Of a DNA stretch of 10,948 nucleotides, positions 1-5,718 are shown piece by piece; position 1 is the first letter of the stretch; each line of letters begins with the position of its first letter. Below the pieces are notes generated by a model, which did not search any database, was not told the origin of the DNA, and was given only the letters and a program-made list of their open reading frames with translations. The DNA is taken from positions 1 to 10,948 of the forward strand of contig CABQND010000059.1 in assembly GCA_902465495.1 (NCBI GenBank), given 5' to 3'. This DNA is from an uncultured Eubacteriales bacterium. Lineage in GTDB: Bacteria; Bacillota; Clostridia; Christensenellales; Borkfalkiaceae. Both the position numbers and the translations under genes were made by a program.

Positions 1-194
1 ATATAGGCGGGCGAAACATCGATAATTTTGCAGATGTTCGCTAGCGTGTCCAAAGCGGGCAAAATATCGCCGCGCAGATAGTGCGAAATGTTTGAGGGGG
101 AAATGCCAAGTTTTTGTGCAATGTCGCTCTGTGAATATCCGCTCAGACGAATGGATTCTTGCAGGCGCATACGAATGTTTTCAATTGTGATCAT
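1..194 (-). CDS. XRE/Cro-family helix-turn-helix regulator, N-terminal part
   Basis: On the minus strand an ATG at 194-192 opens a frame that runs off the left edge after 64 codons. It has a GGAG ribosome binding site at 204-201, six bases upstream. The protein begins MITIENIRMRLQESIRLSGY. The next segment has a classic helix-turn-helix: SQSDIAQKLGIS, a turn, then SNISHYLRGDILPALDTL, ending near ICKIIDVSPAY. This is the pattern of XRE/Cro/cI-type DNA-binding domains, in which the second helix reads the operator. The gene is divergent from two small ORFs on the plus strand, and the intergenic region holds two near-palindromic copies of TGTGT-N5-ACACA. It is therefore probably an autoregulating repressor of that module (inference). 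The C-terminal part is outside the window, so whether it is a bare HTH protein, a phage-type repressor or an antitoxin cannot be told. Confidence 0.85.
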   Translation of the reverse strand, partial: MITIENIRMRLQESIRLSGYSQSDIAQKLGISPSNISHYLRGDILPALDTLANICKIIDVSPAY

Positions 195-218
195 AACATA
201 CTCCATATTTACAGTTTA

Positions 219-260
219 TGTGTAATAAACACAAAACGCTTGACTTGTGTGTATTACACA
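219..260. promoter_or_regulatory. Paired operator-like inverted repeats in divergent promoter region
   Basis: Two 15-bp sites share the form TGTGT-N5-ACACA, at 219-233 and 246-260, with centres 27 bp apart. The surrounding 17-mers (218-234 and 245-261) are also inverted copies of one another with a single mismatch. The right site fills most of the spacer between the -35 and -10 boxes of the plus-strand promoter. The left site lies just upstream of the minus-strand regulator gene. Such an arrangement is typical of operators bound by a dimeric HTH repressor that controls both directions. That the adjacent XRE protein binds here is inference. Confidence 0.65.
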
Positions 261-269
261 TAATATAAT
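240..269 (+). promoter_or_regulatory. Sigma-A type promoter for the two small ORFs
   Basis: A -35 box TTGACT (240-245) and a perfect -10 box TATAAT (264-269) are separated by 18 bp. The start codon of the first small ORF is 20 bp downstream of the -10. An operator-like palindrome (246-260) occupies the spacer, so a bound repressor would block RNA polymerase. Confidence 0.7.
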
Positions 270-289
270 AAACAAAAACGGAGGAAATT

Positions 290-547
290 ATGAAATATTC
301 TGCACTGACAGAATTTGCCGGCTATTTTTACAATGAAAACGAGTATCTTTCGTTGCAGAAAAAAAGTAAATTCGGTACTGCCGTATGTAATGAAGCGGAG
401 GACGAATATTTTGTAACGTATTCGAACGAAGCAATTGCATTTTCCGACCTTTTTTTTCAATCGGAATTATTCAAGCTTATCGGCAAAGAAAATAAAGAAA
501 AATGTAAAAAAACCGCGCGAGATTTCCTCTGCAAATTGCGCAAATGA
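290..547 (+). CDS. Small protein of unknown function, 85 aa
   Basis: I do not recognise this protein. It starts at ATG 290 after a good GGAGG ribosome binding site (281-285) and is the first gene downstream of the promoter at 240-269. The product is soluble-looking, rich in Phe, Tyr, Lys and Glu, with no signal peptide or membrane segment. The N-terminal half (MKYSALTEFAGYFYNENEYL) is aromatic and acidic. The C-terminal 20 residues or so are strongly basic (KENKEKCKKTARDFLCKLRK) and probably helical. It carries three cysteines. Its stop overlaps the start of a second small ORF by ATGA, suggesting translational coupling. The coding region is visibly richer in A/T than the housekeeping genes downstream, as is common for accessory genes. 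Its position opposite an XRE regulator fits a toxin-antitoxin, phage-derived or stress module, but nothing in the sequence proves any of these. Confidence 0.65.
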   Translation: MKYSALTEFAGYFYNENEYLSLQKKSKFGTAVCNEAEDEYFVTYSNEAIAFSDLFFQSELFKLIGKENKEKCKKTARDFLCKLRK

Positions 548-705
548 GAGAGGAAGAGATAGCAAGGTTGTTTTGTTTTTTTCTTGGAGAAAATAAGGTG
601 CGAAAGGGGAATTTTTTCCCTTTGATCGGCATGGAAAGCGGCATATTTTTTAAGACTCTGATCCGCTTAAAGGAAATCGATATCGAATGTTCGCGGAATG
701 ATTGA
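544..705 (+). CDS. Very small protein of unknown function, 53 aa, overlapping the previous gene
   Basis: The ATG at 544 overlaps the TGA stop of the 85-aa ORF (ATGA), and the frame stays open for 53 codons to TGA at 703-705. The product begins MREEEIARLFCFFLGENKVR and continues with a hydrophobic stretch (NFFPLIGMESGIFFKTLIRL) and an acidic end (KEIDIECSRND). No separate Shine-Dalgarno sequence is evident, so expression would rely on translational coupling. No family is recognised. It could be a genuine second gene of the module or the remnant of a longer gene. The tidy overlap favours a genuine gene, while its short length and lack of its own ribosome site argue caution. Confidence 0.45.
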   Translation: MREEEIARLFCFFLGENKVRKGNFFPLIGMESGIFFKTLIRLKEIDIECSRND

Positions 706-730
706 CATTATAAAATATATGTATTATAAT
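702..730 (+). promoter_or_regulatory. Consensus sigma-A promoter of the FMN riboswitch/ribU transcript
   Basis: TTGACA (702-707) and TATAAT (725-730) are both perfect consensus hexamers with an optimal 17-bp spacer. Transcription would start near 737, about 11 bases before the FMN aptamer. The -35 box contains the TGA stop of the preceding small ORF. Confidence 0.88.
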
Positions 731-747
731 AAGATCAAATTAAAACG

Positions 748-860
748 ATTCTTTGGGGCGGGGTGGAATTCCCCACCGGCAGTGAAAGTCTGCGAAAGGC
801 GCAAGCCTCCGAACGGGTGCAATTCCCGTACCGACGGTATAGTCCGGAAAGGAAAAGAAT
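748..860 (+). promoter_or_regulatory. FMN riboswitch aptamer (RFN element)
   Basis: The region shows the conserved parts of the FMN-binding aptamer in order. The closing helix P1 is formed by ATTCTTT (748-754) with AAAGAAT (854-860). It is followed by GGGGCGGGGTGGAATTCCCC with ACCGGC (755-780), the CAGTGAAAGTCTGCG arm, a GGC-GCAA-GCC hairpin, a CGGGTGCAATTCCCG hairpin with CCGAC, and the characteristic GGTATAGTCCGGAAAGG 3' part. These elements bind FMN and normally shut off riboflavin synthesis or uptake genes when FMN is plentiful. The next gene is a RibU-type riboflavin transporter, which fits. Confidence 0.96.
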
Positions 861-861
861 G

Positions 862-913
862 TTTTGAAATACGCACGCGCGAAATTTTTTTCGCGCGCCG
901 AACGATTTCAAAA
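862..913 (+). promoter_or_regulatory. Two-part hairpin between aptamer and terminator (expression platform)
   Basis: TTTTGAAAT (862-870) can pair with ATTTCAAAA (905-913), and inside it CGCGCGAAA (876-884) pairs with TTTCGCGCG (889-897) around a TTTT loop. This makes an extended stem directly after P1 and just before the terminator stem. It may hold the terminator apart from the aptamer or take part in the on/off switch. The folding was done by eye. Confidence 0.55.
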
Positions 914-917
914 AAGC

Positions 918-947
918 GCCCCGTTCTATGGAACGGGGCTTTTCTTT
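918..947 (+). terminator. Riboswitch-controlled intrinsic terminator
   Basis: A 9-bp stem GCCCCGTTC (918-926) / GAACGGGGC (931-939) with loop TATG is followed by TTTTCTTT. It lies between the FMN aptamer and the ribU start, so it is the likely off-state structure that forms when FMN is bound. Its 5' arm could alternatively pair with GAACGGG (811-817) or GGGGCG (755-760) inside the aptamer. Confidence 0.85.
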
Positions 948-978
948 GCCCCTTGAAAATATTTTTTCGAGGTGTTTT

Positions 979-1644
979 ATGAAGGAAGAACGATTGCAGG
1001 ATGTTCCCGTAGAGGAGAACAAACCTGTGGGCGAGGCGAAAAAGAGGTTTTTCTCTGCTTCCACGCTCGCAAAAATCGGAATGTTTGCCGCGCTGGCTGC
1101 CGTTTTGCAGCTTATACGCATTCCCATGCCCGTGCTTTTTCCGCCGTGGCTGGAACTCAATTTTGCAGATGTCCCTGCGCTGATCGGAACATTTGCGCTC
1201 GGACCCGTAGCGGGATCGATCATTGTCGTGATCAAAATCTGTATTAAACTGATATTGCAAGGTACCGCTTCTGCCTTTACGGGCGATCTTTCCGACTTGA
1301 TTTGCGGTCTGACTCTTGTGGTACCCGCCGGGCTCATCTATAAATACAACCGTACTTTCCGCGGTGCGCTGATCGCTCTGTTGGTCGGCACTCTTTGCTC
1401 CACGGGTGTTTCAGTTTTGTCTAACCGTTTTATTATTGTACCCGCATATGCCAAAGCTTTCGGAGGGATCGACGCGATTGCGGGCATGGTGACATCACTG
1501 TTTCCCTCGGTGACGAGTGAAAACTTTTATGCTTACTATTTGCCGCTTTCTGTAGTGCCGTTCAATCTTTTGCGTTGCATTATTGCTTCGGCGGTCACCC
1601 TTTTGCTGTATAAGAGAATTTCTCGTCTTTTAAACAAGTTTTAA
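979..1644 (+). CDS. ribU: Riboflavin ECF transporter S-component RibU
   Basis: This is a 221-aa integral membrane protein that captures riboflavin and works with the shared energizing ECF module (EcfA, EcfA', EcfT), which is not in this window. After a short charged N-terminus it has about six hydrophobic segments. The family pattern of RibU is visible: a first helix around 30-47 (KIGMFAALAAVLQLIRIPMP), LELNFADVPALIGTFALGP (58-76), the IKICIKL segment (85-91), SNRFIIVPAY (148-157) and PFNLLRC near 194-200. The start chosen is ATG 979, with GAGGTG at 969-974. A longer in-frame ATG at 928 lies in the loop of the riboswitch terminator and is unlikely. The upstream FMN riboswitch independently supports riboflavin as substrate and predicts repression by FMN. 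The gene is followed by its own terminator. Confidence 0.94.
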   Translation: MKEERLQDVPVEENKPVGEAKKRFFSASTLAKIGMFAALAAVLQLIRIPMPVLFPPWLELNFADVPALIGTFALGPVAGSIIVVIKICIKLILQGTASAFTGDLSDLICGLTLVVPAGLIYKYNRTFRGALIALLVGTLCSTGVSVLSNRFIIVPAYAKAFGGIDAIAGMVTSLFPSVTSENFYAYYLPLSVVPFNLLRCIIASAVTLLLYKRISRLLNKF

Positions 1645-1673
1645 TTGCAAAATCGCGCTCGATAGACTATAAT
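1645..1673 (+). promoter_or_regulatory. Promoter of the tsaE-tsaB-rimI-hydrolase operon, overlapping the ribU terminator
   Basis: TTGCAA (1645-1650) and a perfect TATAAT (1668-1673) have a 17-bp spacer, beginning directly after the ribU stop. Initiation would fall at about 1679-1681, inside the 5' arm of the terminator hairpin that starts at 1674. Transcripts from this promoter would therefore lack most of that arm. Confidence 0.65.
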
Positions 1674-1708
1674 AGAATCGGTCCTGTTCGGGCCGATTCT
1701 CTTTTTTT
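1674..1708 (+). terminator. Intrinsic terminator after ribU
   Basis: An 11-bp stem AGAATCGGTCC (1674-1684) / GGGCCGATTCT (1690-1700), with one G-U pair and loop TGTTC, is followed by C and seven T residues (1702-1708). It ends ribU transcripts just before the tsaE ribosome binding site. Confidence 0.88.
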
Positions 1709-1718
1709 GGAGAGGAAA

Positions 1719-2114
1719 ATGATCTCAGACAGCGAAAAAAACACCATTCAATTTGCAAAAGAATATGCAAAAACTCTTGTTCCGGGCGATGTTGTTTTGC
1801 TCGAAGGAGAGATGGGCGCAGGAAAAACGGTGTTCGTCAAGGGCATCGCGGAGGCGCTCGGCATTCTCGACGAGATCACCAGTCCCACCTACGCGTATAT
1901 GAATGACTATGACGGAAAACTCTACCATTATGACTGTTACCGACTTACAAGCGGGGTGCAGGCAGAGGCGCTGGGGCTTTGCGATTATTTTTACGGGAAG
2001 GGTATTTGCGTCATTGAATGGGCGGAAAACATCGCCGAAGTGCTTCCCGAGCATTGCAAACGGGTCCGCATTGTTAAACGCGGCGAAAATGAAAGGGAGA
2101 TCGTATGCGACTGA
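1719..2114 (+). CDS. tsaE: TsaE, tRNA t6A biosynthesis ATPase
   Basis: This is a 131-aa P-loop protein, close to the usual family size of about 150. TsaE is the ATPase that, with TsaB and TsaD, supports threonylcarbamoyl transfer to A37 of ANN-decoding tRNAs. Visible motifs are the Walker A GEMGAGKT (30-37), the family signature TSPTYAY (54-60), HYDCYRL (70-76) and VIEWAEN (98-104). The ATG at 1719 is chosen because GGAGAGG lies at 1709-1715. An upstream TTG at 1707 would overlap the terminator T-tract and the ribosome site. It overlaps tsaB by 10 bases, so the two are translationally coupled. Confidence 0.95.
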   Translation: MISDSEKNTIQFAKEYAKTLVPGDVVLLEGEMGAGKTVFVKGIAEALGILDEITSPTYAYMNDYDGKLYHYDCYRLTSGVQAEALGLCDYFYGKGICVIEWAENIAEVLPEHCKRVRIVKRGENEREIVCD

Positions 2115-2713
2115 AAAATTTTCTTGCCATCGATACGAGCGGCGAACATCTGAGCGTGATCGCCTGCAAAGACGGGAAGGCGGAAACGGTGTTTGAGGAA
2201 AACTGTGCCATGCAGCACTCGGTTCGTCTGATGGACGCGGTAGACGAAGCGCTTTCACGCGCACATCTTTCCCCCGAAGACTGCGATTTTTTCTGTGCGG
2301 TCACGGGCCCGGGCTCGTTTACGGGCATCCGTATCGGAATTTCGGCGGCGAAGGGGTTTTGCGCAGCGGCAGGAAAGCCTGCGCTCGGCATAACATCTTT
2401 TGAAACGCTGGCATATAATACAGAGACCGAAGCGCTCGCCGCGATCTCTGCGGGCCGCGGCAATTTTTACGTTTGCGGATTTGCGGCGGATAAGAGCATT
2501 TTGCTTTCCCCGCAAATTGTCGGTGCCGACGAACTTGCCCGTTTGGCGGGTGAATATACTGTCTGCGCCGCGACGCCTCTGTCTGTTCCGTATTTAAAAG
2601 CCGATCCCGCAGCGGGGCTCTTGCGTGCGATTTGCGCAAAGAGTGAAAAGGATTTGGGCGATCTGGCGGCATTTTATTTAAAAAAGAGCCAGGCGGAAGA
2701 GAACGCGCATTGA
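2105..2713 (+). CDS. tsaB: TsaB, scaffold subunit of the t6A threonylcarbamoyltransferase complex
   Basis: This 202-aa protein has the ASKHA fold (actin/Hsp70-like). TsaB is an inactive paralogue of TsaD that dimerises with it and recruits TsaE for tRNA A37 t6A modification. The N-terminal phosphate-loop-like motif LAIDTSGEHLSV (7-18) and the hallmark GPGSFTGIRIGISAAKG (68-84) are clear. The C-terminal half is less conserved and slightly short for the family (often 220-240 aa), which is common in Bacillota. The start ATG 2105 lies inside the end of tsaE and has GGGAG at 2096-2100. The catalytic partner TsaD is not in the window. Confidence 0.95.
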   Translation: MRLKNFLAIDTSGEHLSVIACKDGKAETVFEENCAMQHSVRLMDAVDEALSRAHLSPEDCDFFCAVTGPGSFTGIRIGISAAKGFCAAAGKPALGITSFETLAYNTETEALAAISAGRGNFYVCGFAADKSILLSPQIVGADELARLAGEYTVCAATPLSVPYLKADPAAGLLRAICAKSEKDLGDLAAFYLKKSQAEENAH

Positions 2714-2747
2714 AAAGACGGTGCGATGAAGATGGGGTAGAGTGGGT

Positions 2748-3182
2748 ATGACTTACAGAAAATGGGCGTACGAAGATATATTGGAGATCGCGGCGCTGGA
2801 AAAGGAGTGCTTTTCCGACCCGTGGACGTACCGCATGCTTGCCGATTCTTTTTTTAATGAAAGCGTGCGCACCGTCGCCGCCGAAGAAGACGGCAGGATC
2901 GTCGGATATGGGTTTATCACGGCGGCAGGAGAAGACGCGGATCTTGCGAACATTGCGGTGAGAGAGACATATCGCCGCAAGGGAATTGCAGGCGGGATCC
3001 TGACCGCGCTTGAAGAGGAAGCTGTGCGCTCGGGCGTCGAAAGGATGTTTTTGGAAGTGCGCGTGTCCAATGCGGCGGCAATGCTTTTATATTTGAAACA
3101 CGGGTATGTCGGGCGCTACGTACGGCCGCGCTATTACGGTGACGGCGAGGATGCGCTTATCATGGAAAAGCCGCTCAAATAG
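2748..3182 (+). CDS. rimI: RimI-like ribosomal protein S18 N-alpha-acetyltransferase
   Basis: This is a 144-aa GNAT-fold acetyltransferase of RimI type, which acetylates the N-terminal alanine of ribosomal protein S18 and sometimes other proteins. The N-terminal pattern YRKWAYEDILEIAALEKECF...DPW (3-26) is typical. The acetyl-CoA pyrophosphate loop is RRKGIA (76-81). FLEVRVSNAAAMLLYLKHGY (101-120) carries Glu103 and Tyr115, matching the catalytic pair described for the E. coli enzyme. The end RYYGDGEDALIM (128-139) is also a family feature. Start choice is uncertain: ATG 2748 is used here, but a GTG at 2742 is in frame and the GGGG at 2734-2737 could serve either. It sits in the common tsaE-tsaB-rimI order. 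Confidence 0.92.
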   Translation: MTYRKWAYEDILEIAALEKECFSDPWTYRMLADSFFNESVRTVAAEEDGRIVGYGFITAAGEDADLANIAVRETYRRKGIAGGILTALEEEAVRSGVERMFLEVRVSNAAAMLLYLKHGYVGRYVRPRYYGDGEDALIMEKPLK

Positions 3183-3194
3183 CGGCAGGAATAA

Positions 3195-3929
3195 TTGCGG
3201 GAGGATACAAAGATCGTCATCGGAGGAAAGGAAATTTCGCTCTTGCAGGAAGGGGAAGGCGAGCCGCTCGTCATGTTGCACGGTTACCTCTCTTGCAAAG
3301 AAAGTTTTTACCATCAGATACGGTTTTTTTCGCAATATTATCGCGTGACGGCTTTCGATTTCGTCGGTATGGGCAAGAGTTCGGAGCTTTGCGAGCCTTG
3401 GTCTGTGGACGATTACTGCGCGAATACACTGGAAATTCTTGATGCGCTCGGAATCGGCAAATGCCGCATTCTTGCGCATTCATTCGGCGGGCGAGTGGCG
3501 CTCAAATTGCTTGCGAATTACCCGCAGCGTTTTTCCCGCGCTCTTTTAACGGGCTGTGCAGGCATACCGCCGCGGCGCGGTTTGCGGTATGCGTTGCGGG
3601 TGAAATGGTACCGCATTGTCAAAAAAGCGGCACCGAAATTTGCTGAACGGCACTTCGGGTCCAAGGAGTTCCGCACCCTGTCTCCCGTCATGCGCGAGAG
3701 TTTTAAAAAAATCGTCAACGAGGATCTGACTCCGTGCCTTGCGCGCATTGAAGTTCCCGTGCTGTACGTTTTCGGGGATCGGGACACCGCCACGCCGCCG
3801 TATATGGCGCGCATTCTTTCGGCGGGAACGCGCGGGAGCGGTCTGATATGGATGAAGGATTGCACTCATTTTTGTTTCTGCGAACGGCCGCAGGAATTTA
3901 ACGCCGTTGCGCGCGAGTTTTTCCGCTGA
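3195..3929 (+). CDS. Alpha/beta-hydrolase fold protein
   Basis: This 244-aa cytoplasmic hydrolase of the alpha/beta superfamily has an unknown substrate. The predicted oxyanion segment is MLHGY (27-31). The nucleophile elbow is AHSFGG (94-99), with Ser96 and Ala in place of the more usual first Gly. The acid is probably Asp197 in GDRDTATP (194-201), and the base His225 in DCTHFCFCERPQEF (222-235). All triad members are present, so activity is likely. No ATG or GTG start is available near the N-terminus: TAA at 3192-3194 closes the frame upstream, so the TTG at 3195 is the best start, with a weak AGGA at 3187-3190. It is 12 bases downstream of rimI and on the same strand, so probably the last gene of that operon. 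It occupies the place where tsaD is often found. Family members include esterases, lipases and haloperoxidase-like enzymes, and the reaction cannot be chosen from sequence alone. Confidence 0.88.
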   Translation: MREDTKIVIGGKEISLLQEGEGEPLVMLHGYLSCKESFYHQIRFFSQYYRVTAFDFVGMGKSSELCEPWSVDDYCANTLEILDALGIGKCRILAHSFGGRVALKLLANYPQRFSRALLTGCAGIPPRRGLRYALRVKWYRIVKKAAPKFAERHFGSKEFRTLSPVMRESFKKIVNEDLTPCLARIEVPVLYVFGDRDTATPPYMARILSAGTRGSGLIWMKDCTHFCFCERPQEFNAVAREFFR

Positions 3930-3935
3930 TACAAT
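3907..3935 (+). promoter_or_regulatory. Possible promoter for the murF-like/ddl pair
   Basis: TTGCGC (3907-3912) and TACAAT (3930-3935) are spaced by 17 bp at the end of the hydrolase gene, 45 bases before the murF-like start. The -10 is good and the -35 weak. No terminator is visible between the hydrolase and the murF-like gene, so readthrough from the upstream operon is an alternative. Confidence 0.3.
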
Positions 3936-3979
3936 ACGGAAAAAAGCGCGCCGTACATTCTTAGGAAAAAGGAGATCGG

Positions 3980-5599
3980 ATGTTTACACTGACCGCAATC
4001 ATTAAATATGTGATCGTATCGCTCGCGTGCGCACTGTTGTTCGCGCTCTGTTCGTTCACCCTTTTGGGTGCGCTGCAACAGGCGGGTTACGGCGGAAAAC
4101 GTTATCTTGCATGGCTTTTCCGCAAAGGGAACATGGCGCGTTCGCGCTTTACTTTGCTTGCTTTTCTGATCGCTCTGTCTTCACTCGTGCTCGGATTGTG
4201 CTTTTCGTTTGCTGGAAAGTGGGCGGCGTACATATCGATCGTACCCGTGCTTTTGTTTTGTGCGGTCTGGTGTGCGGCGGAAAGGAATGCCCTGAAAGTG
4301 CCGCTTTCGCCTACGGCGCGCGCAAAACGCGTGTACGTTCTGCATATTTTAGTGCTGTTTGTCGCGGCATTTTTGATCGTTCTCGCGGCGAACGCTATCG
4401 CGTATTACTCCAAGCATGAATTGGTCGGGCATCTGCGCTATATTCTGATCGCACTTCTGCCTCTCTGCGAGCCGATGCTCCTGCTCGCGGCGAATGCTTT
4501 GGAAAAGCCTTTCTCTTCGCATAAAAACAAAAAATATCTCGCGGCCGCACGCGAAAAACTGCACGGCACAAAATGCGTAAAGATCGGCATTACGGGCAGC
4601 TGCGGCAAGACCAGCGTCAAAAATTTTCTGGCAGTCATTCTTTCCGAAAAATACAAAGTGCTTGCGACGCCCGAATCGTACAATACGCCTTTGGGCATCG
4701 CGAAGGCGATCGAAAACGCGGACCTGAACGCATATGATTTCTTTGTTGCGGAGATGGGGGCGCGCCACACGGGAGATATTTCCGAGCTTTGCGAGCTTGT
4801 TCGGCCCGATCATTGCATCGTGACGGGAATCTGCCCGCAGCATTTGGAATCTTTCGGGACAATCGAAAATGTGATCGCCGCCAAAGGCGAAATATTAAAA
4901 GGTACGAAGGCGGGCGGTTTTGCCGTGATCGGCATGGACGAAAATACCGCAAAGCTCGATCCGAAAGGAGCGGGGCTTGTCAAGGTGGGCGTGGGCGAGC
5001 ATGGCGAATGCGGCGCGATCGAGGTAAAATGCACTGCGCACGGCACCGATTTCAAACTTGCGCTCGGGATTTTCCAGACGGACGCGCACACCAAACTTTT
5101 GGGAGTGCACAGCGCGCAGAACATTGCCTTGGCCGCGGCAATGGCGTTCAAACTCGGGCTTACCAAAGAAGAGATCGTGCGCGGCATCGCAAAGATCGAT
5201 TATATCCCGCATCGTTTGCAGCCCTTTGAAGCGAACGGCGTCACCGTTTTGGACGACGCTTACAATTCGAATGTACTCGGCGCGGCGGCGGCTGTGGAAA
5301 CGCTTCGGCTGTTTGAAGGCAGAAAATTTGTAATTACTCCCGGACTTGTCGAGTTGGGCGTCTTGGAAGAGAGTGAAAATATGGCGCTCGGCGAACGGCT
5401 CGTTGGATTGGAATGCATCATTTTAGTGGGTGCAACGCTTATCACCGCCGTCAAAAAGGGGTATCTCGCGGCGGGCGGCGACCCCGAAAAGCTTACGATC
5501 GTCCCCACGCTGGATAAAGCGCAGGAACTCCTCGAAACGCAATTGCAGGCGGGAGATACCGTTCTGTTTTTGAACGATCTCCCGGATATATATAATTAA
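3980..5599 (+). CDS. Membrane-anchored MurF-like Mur ligase
   Basis: This 539-aa protein has two parts. Residues 1 to about 175 are a membrane domain with about five hydrophobic segments (roughly 7-30, 56-76, 82-100, 117-142, 152-174). Residues from about 196 form a Mur ligase of MurF type: P-loop GITGSCGKTS (203-212), SYNTPLGIA (233-241), EMGARHTGDISEL (258-270), HLESFG (288-293), AKGEI (301-305) with Lys302 where MurD/MurE carry a carbamylated lysine, IPHRLQ (409-414) and DDAYNSN (425-431). MurF adds D-Ala-D-Ala to UDP-MurNAc-tripeptide. The usual N-terminal UDP-substrate-binding domain is missing and replaced by membrane helices. The C-terminal domain has TPGLVELG and ends FLNDLPDIYN instead of the usual KGSR-type ending. 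It lies upstream of a D-Ala-D-Ala ligase-like gene, which supports a peptidoglycan role. It could be the sole MurF or a paralogue acting on a lipid-linked substrate. The start ATG 3980 follows AAAAGGAG. Confidence 0.88.
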   Translation: MFTLTAIIKYVIVSLACALLFALCSFTLLGALQQAGYGGKRYLAWLFRKGNMARSRFTLLAFLIALSSLVLGLCFSFAGKWAAYISIVPVLLFCAVWCAAERNALKVPLSPTARAKRVYVLHILVLFVAAFLIVLAANAIAYYSKHELVGHLRYILIALLPLCEPMLLLAANALEKPFSSHKNKKYLAAAREKLHGTKCVKIGITGSCGKTSVKNFLAVILSEKYKVLATPESYNTPLGIAKAIENADLNAYDFFVAEMGARHTGDISELCELVRPDHCIVTGICPQHLESFGTIENVIAAKGEILKGTKAGGFAVIGMDENTAKLDPKGAGLVKVGVGEHGECGAIEVKCTAHGTDFKLALGIFQTDAHTKLLGVHSAQNIALAAAMAFKLGLTKEEIVRGIAKIDYIPHRLQPFEANGVTVLDDAYNSNVLGAAAAVETLRLFEGRKFVITPGLVELGVLEESENMALGERLVGLECIILVGATLITAVKKGYLAAGGDPEKLTIVPTLDKAQELLETQLQAGDTVLFLNDLPDIYN

Positions 5600-5718
5600 A
5601 AAGGGTTCACACTTTTTCTTTTGAGCTGACAAAACAAAAGGGCGTACGTTTCGGGACGAAAAAAAGATAAACTTTTTGAAGCACCAAAGCAAATACTATT
5701 TGCGGAGGTGTTTTTTTT

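Noticed and set aside
928..978. Longer ribU start at ATG 928
   Set aside because: This ATG is in the loop of the riboswitch terminator hairpin and has no ribosome binding site. ATG 979 follows GAGGTG.
735..1337. Long minus-strand ORFs opposite the riboswitch and ribU
   Set aside because: They run antisense through the FMN riboswitch and ribU, have low-complexity Arg/Ser-rich translations with no recognisable domain, and are shadows of real features.
5600..5718. Possible terminator or promoter between the murF-like gene and ddl
   Set aside because: Only weak six-base inverted repeats (5618-5623/5635-5640 and 5689-5694/5698-5703) were found. There is no stem with a T-tract and no well-spaced -35/-10 pair.
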